Below are positions 51,801 through 63,800 of a DNA stretch of 64,000 nt, piece after piece; positions within the stretch are counted from its first letter, which is position 1; every line of letters begins with the position of its first letter. The notes under the pieces were generated by a model. It searched no databases and was not told where the DNA came from. It saw only the letters and a list, made by a program, of their open reading frames with translations. The stretch is from Phaeosaccion multiseriatum (Eukaryota > Ochrophyta, other classes), in the NCBI GenBank assembly GCA_965112735.1, contig OZ218952.1, positions 3,224,001 to 3,288,000 on the forward strand, in the 5' to 3' direction. The position numbers were made by a program, and so were the translations under genes.

Positions 51801-54800
51801 GGGACCTGGAGAGACAGACGCACCTGTTGCTGTGGAGACCGCAGGTTCGTCATCCCCTCCGACAGCAGGCCCTGCAGCAGCGTCAGCACCCGACGATGGG
51901 ACACCTTCTCCTGACGCCACTCCTGTGCCTGCTTCAGAAGCTGAGACGGTAGCTCCGTCAGCAGCGGCGACAGCAGGCCCAGCAGGAGTGTCAGCGGCAG
52001 GCGACTCGACCCCCTCTCCCAGTGCTTCACCTACGCCTACTTCACAAGCGGAGACGGCAGCTCCATCCGCTTCAGCGACAGCAGGCCCAGCACCAGAGAA
52101 TGAGACACCCTCTCCCAATGCCACCGCTACGCCTGCCTCGGAAGCTGAGACGGCAGCTTCCATAGCTGCGCCATCCGTAGCTCCGACAGCAGGCCCAGCA
52201 GCAGGCGACACGACACCCTCTCCCCATGCTTCTCCTACGCCTGCGTCAGAAGCGGAGACGGAAGCTCCATCAGCAGCTGCGACAGCAGGCTCAGCAGGAG
52301 TGTCAGCGGCAGGCGACTCGACCCCCTCTCCCAGTGCTTCACCTACGCCTACTTCACAAGCGGAGACGGCTGCTCCATCAGCTGCTGCGACAGCAGGCCA
52401 AGCAGGAGGAGGCGAGGAGATGACACCCTCTCCCAATGCTACCCCTACGCCTGCTTCGGAAGCGGAGGTGGCAACTCCAATAGCAGCGTCATCCGTAGCT
52501 CCGACACCGGGCCCAACAGGAGGGTCAGAAGGAGGCGACTCGACACCCTCTCCCAATGCTACTCCTACGCCAACTGCACAGGCAGAGACGGTAGCTCCAT
52601 CAGCGGCTGCGACAGCAGGCCCAGCAGGAGGAGATGAGGAGATGACACCCTCTCCCAGCGCTACGCCTATGCCGGCTTCACAAGCAGAGACAGCAGCTCC
52701 ATCAGCTGCTGCGACAGCAGGCCCAGCAGGAGGAGATGAGGAGATGACACCCTCTCCCAATGCTATTCCTACGCCTACTTCACAGGCGGAGACGGCAGCT
52801 CCATCAGCTGCTGCGACAGCAGGCCCAGCAGGAGGAGACGAGGAGATGACACCTTCTCCCAATGCTACTTCTACGCCTGCTTCGGAAGCAGTGACGGTAG
52901 CTCCATCAGCTGCTGGGACATCAGGCCCAGCAGGAGGAGATGAGGAGATGACACCCACTCCCAATGCTACTTCTACGCCTACTTCACAGGCGGAGACGGC
53001 TGCTCCATCAGCTGCGGCGGCAAGAGGCCCAGCAGGAGGAGACGAGGAGATGACACCCTCTCCCAATGCTACTCCTACGCCTGCTTCGGAAGCTGAGGTG
53101 GCAACTCCAATAGCAGCGCCATCCGTAGCTCCGACACCGGGCCCAACAGGAGGGTCAGAAGGAGGCGACTCGACACCCTCTCCCAACGCTATGCCTACGC
53201 CTACTTCACAAGCGGACACGGCAGCTCCATCAGCTGCAGCGACATCAGGCCCAGCAGGCGGAGGCGAGGAGACACCCTCTCCCAATGCTACTTCTACGCC
53301 TGCTTCACAGGAAGAGACGGCAGCACCATCAGCTGCGGCGGCAACAGGCCCAGCAGGAGGAGACGAGGAGATGACACCTTCTCCCAATGCTACTTCTACG
53401 CCTGCTTCGGAAGCAGTGACGGTAGCTCCATCAACTGCTGGGACAGCAGGCCCAGCAGGAGGAGATGAGGAGATGACACCCTCTCCCAGCGCTACTTCTA
53501 CGTCTACATCACAAGCAGAGACGGCAGCTCCATCAGCTACTGCGACAGCAGGCCCAGCAGGAGGAGACGAGGAGATGCCACCTTCTCCCAGCCCTGCGCC
53601 TACGCCTACTTCACAGGCGGAGACGGCAGCTCCATTAGCTGCTGCGACAGCAGGCCCAGCAGGAGGAGGCGAGGAGACACCTTCTCCCGGCGCTACGCCC
53701 AAGCCTGAATCACAAGCGGAGACGCCGGCTCCATCAGCTGCTGCGACAGCAGGCCCAGCAGGAGGAGATGAGGAGATGACACCCTCTCCCAGCGCTACTT
53801 CCACGCCCGCTTCACAAGCAGAGACGGCAGCTCCATCAGCTGCTGCGACAGCAGGCCCAGCAGGAGGAGACGAGGAGACACCTTCTCCCAGCGCTACTTC
53901 TACGCCTGCTTCACAAGTAGAGACAGCAGCTCCATCAGCTACTGCGACAGCAGGCCCAGCAGGAGGAGGCGAGGAGATGACACCCTCTCCCAGCGCTATT
54001 CCTACGCCGGCTTCACAAGCGGAGACGGCAGCTCCATTAGCTGCAGCGACAGCAGGCCCAGCAGGAGGAGACGAGGAGACACCTTCTCCGAGCGCTGCGC
54101 CTACGCCTGCTTCCCAAGCAGTGACGGTAGCTCCACCAGCTGTGGCGACAGCAGGCCCAGCAGGAGGAGGCGAGGAGGCACCTTCTCCCGGCGCTACTTC
54201 TACGCCTGCTTCACAAGCAGAGACAGCAGCTCCATCAGCTGCTGCGACAGCAGGCCCAGCAGGAGGAGACGAGGAGATGACACCTTCTCCCAGCGCTACT
54301 TCTACGCCTGCTTCACAAGCAGAGACAGCAGCTCCATCAGCGGCTGTGACAGCAGGCCCAGCAGGAGGACATGAGGAGATGACACCCTCTCCCAGCGCTA
54401 CTTCTACGCCTGAATCACAAGCAGAGACAGCAGCTCCATCAGCTGCTGCGACAGCAGGCCCAGCAGGAGGAGACGAGGAGATGACACCTTCTCCCAATGC
54501 TACTTCTACGCCTGCTTCACAAGTAGAGACAGCAGCTCCATCAGCTGCTGCGACAGCAGGCCCAGCAGGAGGAGGCGAGGAGATGACACCCTCTCCCAGC
54601 GCTATTCCTACGCCGGCTTCACAAGCGGAGACGGCAGCTCCATCTGCTACTGCGACATCAGGCCCAGCAGGAGGAGGTGAGGCGATGACACACTCTCCCA
54701 GCGCTACTCCTACACCTACTTCGCAAGCCGTGACGGCCGCTCCATCAGCTGCTCCGACAGCAGGCCCAGCAGGAGGAGATGAGGAGATGACACCCTCTCC

Positions 54801-57800
54801 CAATGCTATTCCTACGCCTACTTCACAGGCGGAGACGGCAGCTCCATCAGCTGCTGCGACATCAGGCCCATCAGGAGGAGGCGAGCAGACACCCTCTCCC
54901 AATGCTACTTCTACGCCTGCTTCACAAGCAGAGACAGCCGCTCCATCAGCTGCTGGGACAGCAGGCCCAGCAGGAGGAGACGAGGAGATGACACCTTCTC
55001 CCAGCGCTACTTCTATGCCGGCTTCACAAGCAGAGACAGCAGCTCCATCAGCGGCTGTGACAGCAGGCCCAGCAGGAGGAGATGAGGAGATGACACCCTC
55101 TCCCAGCGCTACTTCTACGTCTACTTCACAGGCAGAGACAGCAGCACCATCAGCTGCGGCGACAGCAGGCCCAGCAGGAGGAGACGAAGAGATGACACCT
55201 TCTCTCAATGCTACTCCTACGCCTACTTCACAAGCAGTGACGGCAGCTCCATCAGCTGCTGCGACAGCAGGCCCACCAGGAGGAGACGAGGAGATGACAC
55301 CCTCTCCCAGCGCTACTTCTACGTCTACTTCACAAGCAGAGACGGCAGCTCCATCAGCTGCTGCGACAGCAGGCCTAGCAGGAGGAGGCGAGACGACACC
55401 GTCTCCCAGCGCTACACCTACGCCTGCTTCAGAAGCTGAGACGACAGCTCCATCAGCGGCAGCGACATCAGGCCCAGCAGGAGGAGGCGAGGAGACACCC
55501 TCTCCCAGCGCTACTCCTACACCTACTTCGCAAGCCGTGACGGCCGCTCCATCAGCTGCTGGGACAGCAGGCCCAGCAGGAGGAGACGGGGAGATAACAC
55601 CCTCTCCCAGCCCTACGCCTACTCTACAAGCGGAGACGGCAGCACCATCAGCTGCTGCGACATCAAACCCAGCAGGAGGAGGCGAGGAGGTGACACCCTC
55701 TCCCAATGCTACTTCTACGCCTACTTCACAGGCGGAGACGGCAGCTCCATCAGCTGCTGCGACAGCAGGCCCAGCAGGAGGAGACGAGGAGATGACACCT
55801 TCTCCCAATGCTACTTCTACGCCTGCTTCGGAAGAAGTGACGGTAGCTCCATCAGCTGCTGGGACATCAGGCCCAGCAGGAGGAGACGAGGAGATGACAC
55901 CCTCTCCCAGCGCTACTTCTACGTCTACATCACAAGCAGAGACGGCAGCTCCATCAGCTACTGCGACAGCAGGCCCAGCAGGAGGAGACGAGGAGATGAC
56001 ACCTTCTCCCAGCCCTGCGCCTACGCCTACTTTACAGGCGGAGACGGCAGCTCCATTAGCTGCTGCGACAGCAGGCCCAGCAGGAGGAGGCGAGGAGACA
56101 CCTTCTCCCGGCGCTACGCCCAAGCCTGAATCACAAGCGGAGACGCCGGCTCCATCAGCTGCTGCGACAGCAGGCCCAGCAGGAGGAGACGAGGAGATGA
56201 CACCTTCTCCCAATGCTACTTCTACGCCTGCTTCACAAGTAGAGACAGCAGCTCCATCAGCTGCTGCGACATCAGGCCCAGCAGGGGGAGACGAGGAGAT
56301 GACACCTTCTCCCAGCGCTACTTCTACGCCTACTTCACAGGAAGAGACGGCAGCTCCATCAGCTGCTGCGACAGCAGGCCCAGCAGGAGGAGGCGAGGAG
56401 ATGACACCTTCTCCCAATGCTACTTCTACGCCTGCTTCCCAAGCAGAGACGGCAGCTCCATCAGCTGCTGCGACAGCAGGCCCAGCAGGAGGAGGCGAGG
56501 AGACACCTTCTCCCAAGGCTACTTCTACGCCTGCTTCACAAGTACAGACAACCGCTCCATCAGCTGCTGCGACAGCAGGCCCAGCAGGAGGAGACGAGGC
56601 GAGGACACCTTCTCCCAGCGCTACTTCTACGCCTGCTTCACAAGCAGAGACAGCAGCTCCATCAGCTGCTGCGACAGCAGGCCCAGCAGGAGGAGACGAG
56701 GCGATGACACCTTCTCCCAATGCTACTTCTACGCCTGCTTCACAAGCAGAGACAGCAGCTCCATCAGCTGCTGCGACAGCAGGCCCAGCAGGAGGAGGCG
56801 AGGAGATAACACCCTCTCCCAGCGCTACGCCCACGCCTGCTTCCCAAGCAGAGACGGCAGCTCCGTCAGCTGCTGGGACAGCAGGCCCAGCAGGAGGAGA
56901 CGAGACGCCCTCTCCCAATGCTACTTCTTCGGAAGGTGAGGCGGCAGCTCCAATAGCAGCGCCAACCGTAGCTCCGACACCGGGCCCAGCAGGAGGGTCA
57001 GAAGGAGGCGACTCGACACCCTCTCCCAACGCTACACCTACGCCTACTTCACAAGCGGACACGGCAGCTCCATCAGCTGCAGCGACAGCAGGCCCAGTAC
57101 ACGATGATACGCCTTCTCCCAGCGCTACTTCTACACCTATTTCAGGAGCTGAGACCCCGGCTCCATCCGATGGCTCAACAGCCGCGCCAGCAGGAGGCAC
57201 AGAAGCAAGCACGGCAGCTCCATCCTTAGCTCCGACAGCAAGCCCAGCAGGAGAGACGGCAGCAGGAGGCGACGAGACACCTTCGTCCAATGCTACGCCT
57301 TCGCCTACTTCGGAATCTGGGATGCCAGCTCCTTCGACAACAGGTCCAGCAGAAGTGCCAGCACCAGAAAAAGGGACAGCTTCGCCCTCTGTTACTCCTG
57401 CGCCTGCTTCAGAAGATGAGACGGCAGCTCCATTAGCAGCTCCGACAGCAGGTCCACTCGGGGCACCAACAGCAGGCGAGGCGACACCCTCTCCCTTTGC
57501 TGCTCCTGCGCTTGCTTCAGAAGGGGAGACGACAACCCCCTCAGTAGCCCCGACAGCAGGCCCAACAGGAGGGTCAACAGAAGGAGGCGGTGACCCCCCA
57601 TCTCCCGATGCTACTCCAGCGCCTGCGTCGGAAGCTGAGCCGACAGATCCATCAGCAGCTCCGACAGCAGGCCCAGCAGGGATGCCCGCCAATGTTGACT
57701 ATACACCCTCTCCAAATGATGCTGTCACGTCGGGCCCAGAAGCTGGGACGCCAGCTCCACTAGTTGATCTGACAGCGCCAGAAGGAGGATCAGCAGCAGA

Positions 57801-60800
57801 GGATGGGACATTCTCTCCCAGTGCGGCTCCTACGTCCACTTCAGCAGCTGATACGACAGCTCCAGCAGTAGTTCCGACAGCAGGCCCGGCAGGAGTGTCC
57901 GCAGGAGAGACGATCGCTCCATCGGCAGCCCCAACGGCAGCTCCATCTGCAGGTTCCACAGCAGCACCAGTAGGAGGACTAGGAGCAGAGACAGTAGCTC
58001 CATCAGTAGCTTCAACACCAGGCCCAGTAGGAGTGTCAACAGAAGGCAGCGAGACACTCTCTCCAGACGCCACTCCTACGCCTGCATCGGAAGCGGGGAC
58101 GACAGCGCCATCTGAAGCTGCGACAGCAAGTCCAGCAGCAGCGTCAGCAGCAGGCGACACGACACCCTCTCCCGATGCTACTCCTACGCCTGCTTCGGAA
58201 GCTGAGACGGCAGCTCCATCAGCTGCTGCGACAGCAGGTCCAGCACCAGAGAATGAGACACCCTCTCCCAACGCTACTCTTACGCCTGCCTCGGAAGCTG
58301 AGACAGCAGCTGCCTCCGTAGCTCCAACAGCAGGGCCAGCATCAGCACCAGCAGCAGGAGGAGACGAGACTCCCTCTCCCAACGCCGAGCCTACTTCGGA
58401 AGCGGAGACGGCGGCGCCCACAGGACCACCCACGCTTGCTTCAGAGGATAAGACAGGAGCTCCCTCAGCGGATTCGACGGCAGAAGGACGGACGGAATCA
58501 CCAGCCGAAACAGAAACAGCTGCAGCATCGATAGCGCCCACGGAAGCTCCAGCAACACCATCCCCAGCGACAGCGGCACCGTCTACCGCCCCAACAAATG
58601 GCACAAGTGGAGGTGCAACAGCAGTGGAAGAAGAAGACTCGGCAACAGCAGCACCCAGCGCAGCGCCCACTGCCTCTCCCTCTGCTTTTCCCACTGCTTC
58701 CCCCACAACGGCAGCACCGACTGCATTCCCCACTATCGCAGCGCCAAGCATAGCACCAAGCGTAGCACCAACTGCAGCACCAAGCGTCGCCGGCCCACAA
58801 CAGGGCCAGCAGCAGCAGTACGAAGAGGGCACGCTGCAGGGTTTCCTCGGGGTAGGGGGGGGTATGGCGGGGGAGGGGGAGGGGGGGCAGTCGTTGGAGG
58901 AGACGGCGGGAGTGCTCGCCTCCGCCCTGTCGAGCACGCTGAGCGTCGAGAGCAGCACGCTGTCCATAAACGCTCTGTCCTTTCCTGCGTCGGCATCATC
59001 CTTTCGGAGGAGGAGAGAGAGAAGTCTGCTCGGTTCCGATGATGAACCCCCCTCCACCTCCACCTCCTCCTCTTCCTCCAGCTCCAGTGCCAGCCCGACC
59101 TCCAACAGCAGCTATACGGGCACTGCTGAATCACCAACTGCTCTGTCTGTGACGAGCTTCGAGATCGACGCCGTCGCCGGAGAGGCCAGTGCGCTCGTGG
59201 CGGACTTTGCGGATTACAACACGCTAACCAAGGTTGCGGCATCTGTGCAGGCCGAGGGAAAGGACGTGCGCGTGTACTACTTGCGATACGATGTGTCCAA
59301 GACGCTGCTGCCCGTGCTGGACTACAACAGCAGCAGTTTGAGTGCCAGTTTCTTGGAGGAAGTGAAGCAAGAGTACGTGATTCAGGGCAAGAACGAAGTC
59401 CTTGTACCTGAGATGGTGGCACACGTGTCTGCGCTGGAGTGGGTCATTATGGTGGCCTGTTTCGCATATTTCGTGACACTGGCGTCGGTGGGGTCGTGCT
59501 GCTGTTGGTGTGGGCTACTGTTGGTGTGCCGCCGGCGGCACAAGGGCTTCGATGATGATTATGAAGATAAAGAGGGTGAAGGAGAGAGTGATGATGATGA
59601 TGGTGGTGGTGGTGGTGGTGGTGAGGATGACGAGTTTGGGTTTGACGAAGAGGAGTCGGATGAAGATGAGGAGGAGAGAAGGGACGAGTACTACGGGGAC
59701 GGCAAGGCCAATGTGGGTAGTGCTGACGTGAGTAGCGCAGACGTGAGCAAAAGGTTCGACACTTTCATGAGTGGGCTCTCCAGGTCCGTGGACGGCAACA
59801 CGGCGCTGGCCGTCGAAGGCACCGAAGGCACACACCTTGTACGCGCGGGCACGGAACGCGAAGTTGGGGGGGCAGTGGACACCATACAGGAGGGAGAGGA
59901 GGAAGGGGAGGAAGGGGAGGAAGGGGAGGGTATGGATGGGTCGCAGCAGCAGCACGGAGACGAGATGGTGGACATTGACTGGGTGAGCGACGTGAGCGAA
60001 GAGGACGACGCCGACTTTAGCCCCATCCCGAACAGTAGGAGGAGGAGCTCGAACAGCCGGCCGGGTCGCCACGGCAGGCATAGCAGCAGGGGGGGAGCGC
60101 TAGCTTCAGCTTCATCTTCAGCAAGGGAGAGTGGAGGCTCCAACGGAGTCTTCCTTGCAACGATGGGGGCGACGACTTCGAGGGCTGCTCGTCTCGTGTC
60201 TAAGCGCCTTCACGATGCCGGGCTTCTGGGCCAGACGCTTCCTGTGCCCGACCGGTCAGGTAGGAGAGACGCGGGAGGAGGAGGAGGAGGAGGAGAAAGA
60301 GGAGGAGGGGGGGGGTCGAGGGGGCTGAGTATGACGGGTCGAATGCCCTGGCACGCCACGCAAGAGGGAGGCAGATGGAGAGAGAGTGCGGGGTATAGGT
60401 CCGTTGCTGTGGAGGAGTGGAGAGAAGGAGGCGTCATGGGCGTAACATCATTTCCCGCCACGAGGTTGCTCGAGGGGCTTCGGAACGGACTGGGTATGAC
60501 AAAGAGAGGCAAGGAGGAGAGGAGGGAGAGGGGGGAGGAGGGGGAGGAGGGGGAGGGGGATGAGCACGCTGAGTCCGAAACCGGAGGGCTTGACCTGAGG
60601 GATGATGATGATGATGATGATGGTGATGACGATGGCGGAGGGGGGGGTAGAGGTGGAGCACGAGGCCACAGAGAAGGGGAAGAGGAAGGAGGAGGAGGAG
60701 GAGGAGGAGGAGAAAGCAGTGGGGGCGACGATTACGGGGCAGGACCGGGGAGGAGAAGGAGAAGCGGACACTCGAGGTCAAACTGGAGGTCAAACTGGAG

Positions 60801-63800
60801 GTCATCCCTTGCTTCGACCGGGGCACCAGCGGTGGAGGGCCTGGATGGCAGCAGATGGAGTGGCGACGAGGACGACATGATGGAGGCAGATGGGTCAGGG
60901 CCGAGTCAGAGCGGTGCTGCGGTTATGCACAGTGAGTCCCTTGGCGACGACGACGACGACGGGGATGATGAACTCATGGAGGAGCACCACCCTGGGCACC
61001 TCCACCCCCACCACCAACAGCACCAGCAACAGCAGGAACAACAGCAGGACCAGAGGCACATCCAGGAATTGGTGATACAGCAGCGGCTGGATGCTGACCG
61101 ACACGCTTTCACAGACAACGGAGGAGGGAGCTCAATCGACAGAGGGGGTACGCGCCGGTCGGGAGGAAGGAGCCTCAGTCGGGGAATGGTCGCCACCGCC
61201 GCCTCTGCTCTCACAAGATTGCCCGGATCGCCGAGCCCCGGGGGGGCGCCTGGAAGAACACGAAAGGGCAGCAGCAGCAGTAACAACAGCGTCGGCAGCA
61301 GCCGCACCAGAGGCGGCAGCAGAGGCGTGAGTGTGGGTGTGGGTGTGGGTGTGGGGGCTGTTGCCGCCGACGCAAGGGGCCGACGGGGTCGTAGCGACGA
61401 ATTTCACTTGGACTCCAGCCTTGGGCTTGAGTCTAGCCTTGGGAGGGAGAGGGGGGGGGGGAGAGGTAGACTCGAAGGAGAGGAGAGAGACCGAAATCAG
61501 CCCTGGGAAGGGAAGGGCAGCAGCGGGGAGAGCAGGGGCAGGGGCAGGGGCACGGGGAGCAGAGGAAGCAGCTGGGGAGGAGATGGCAGTCCAAAGCGTC
61601 GAAGCAGCCTCGAACACACACAGTGGGATCCTCAGCAAGGAGGAGACCCTTCAGCGTCCGGTCAGCAATTGGGCCCCATGCCCCAAGTGGGCCTGCTGGC
61701 CAAGTGGAGTGTGTTCGGTGGGCGCTTCTCCGACAAAATCAAGCAGCAGGAGCAGCAGCAGCAGCAGCAGGAGGAGGAGGAGGTGGAGGAGGACAAGAAA
61801 ACGTCCAAGGGGAAGGACACTGCTCTGCCTCTCACATCCCCTTCACGGGAGCAAGCTATGGGCAGCGGAGGCTTCTACGCAGCAGCCGCCAAAGCCGCCG
61901 CCGCTGCGAGCCGGGCCTGGGCAGACTTACCGTCCCCAGGGGGGGCGAACCCGGGGGGGGCGAAGGAGGGATTCGAAGGTGAGGGCTCCCCTCAGAACCA
62001 TCAGGAGCCGGGACAGAAAGGACAGAAAGGGCTTCTCGGTGACTTGCTGGCCTCCTTACCCTCCATCGGAGGGGGAACCACCACCGCCGCGCCAGCACGA
62101 GGGGACCAAGGTAGAGGAAATGGTCATACCGCAGGGGGGGCGTGGATGTCAGTAGAGGAGGAGGCCGGCCCACATAGCGATGCTAAAAGAGGATCGAGTC
62201 GTCCAAAAGAGGTGGAGTCTACTGCAACTGGCGACAACGCCGAACACCGAGGGGGGGGAGGAGGAGCAGGAGCAAGTCGAGACGTGGAAGCTGCTTTCGA
62301 GGTAGTCGGAAGAGTCGGAGGGGGTGAAAGGTCGCCTGCCACACAACCCGGGGCCGCCTCAGAGGGGCTAACAGATAGGCTCACAGCTGGCAAGGCTGGA
62401 GCCGGAGTCCAACAGGTGGACCAACTCCAACAGCAAGAGGCTGGTCGCGAGGAGGAGGGGACACTACAGGCGGAGTATGGCGGGCCTGGCCAGGACGTTG
62501 TTGTGAGCCGGGTCATGCAGATGCTGGACCAGCGTGAGCAGTCCAAGAGGAGGGGGAGTCGCGCGGGTATGGAGAGTCACGTACGTAAGGCCAGTAGTGG
62601 TGTACCTCCTGTGCACGTAGTCGCACCTGGGTTGAATGCTCCCAGTGGGATCGGCAACAACAACAGCAACAACGACAACAGCAGCAGCAGCAGCAGCAGC
62701 AGTGGTAGCAGCAGTGGTTGCAGCCCCAGCACCAGCAGCGCCAGGCTTGTGGACGACGCTGTGTGCGCTCCCCCTCCCCCCCCCCCTCCCGTCGTCGTCG
62801 TCGAGGCGGGTCGAGGGGTACCCGAAGGTGGAAGGGTCACTTCGCCAGGCCCCTCCTCATCCTCGTGCCGAAGAAGTAGCAACAACAAGAGCAGCAATGA
62901 TAGCAGTGGCCTCCAGAGCAACAGCAGCGAAGGCACGGCCCTTCCCCGGCCCAAGTCCACGCCCACGCTCCTCGCTGGCGACGACTCGGTCGACGCGCAG
63001 CACCGCTACCAACACGAGCACCACCTGCAGCAGATGGGACGGAGGGGGAGGGTCTTGGGTGGGGGGGGGCTGGGTGATGCTGTGCAGAGGCAGTTGGTGA
63101 TACAGCAGCAGCAGTGGCGCCGAGCATCCTCTCCGAAAGCGGCGGAGGCGTACATGGCGCCGTGCCGAAGCACCTTAGACTCAAACTCGGTCTCCAGGAA
63201 GCACCCTACATCTAGCGGCAGCCTGGCGTCAGCTCCCATAGCAGCGCCAGCAGGAGGGTCAGCAGCAGAGGACGAGACATCTTCTCCTCCCAGCGCTACT
63301 CCTGTGCCTGCTTCAGAAACTGGTGCGGTGGCTCCATCAGCAGCTTCAACAGCAGCGCCAACAGGAGGGTCCGCAGCAGGCCGTTCCACGCTTTCTCCCA
63401 ATGCTACTCCTACACCCACTTCAGAAGCTGGAACGGCAGCTCCATCAACAGCTTCAACAGCAGCGCCAGCAAGACGGTCGGCAGCTGGGGACGGGGTACC
63501 TTCTCCCAATGCTACTCCTGAGCCATGCTCTGAAGACGCGACGGCGGCCCCTGCCGCCTCATCCGCAGCAGTTGGTCATACAATCCGCACTGGAGGAGAA
63601 GAAGGAGAAGGAGAAGGAGAAGGAGAAGGAGGAGGGCACGAGGAGGAGCGTTTCCGAGTCAACGGGCGGGAGGACGTGAAAACGCCCTACCACCCTGCCT
63701 CCCCTATCACTGGTGCTGCTCTTCTCACCACCCGCGTTGGCGCCGCTAAAGTCGAGGCGAGCCCCGCAGATGGCAGCAGAGGGCGACAAGGGCAGCAAAG

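Noticed and set aside
51360-57692. 2,110-codon minus-strand open frame
   Set aside because: Antisense of exon 22 of the giant gene. The repeat unit happens to lack stops on the complement. The plus frame is continuous with a TM segment and upstream spliced domains.
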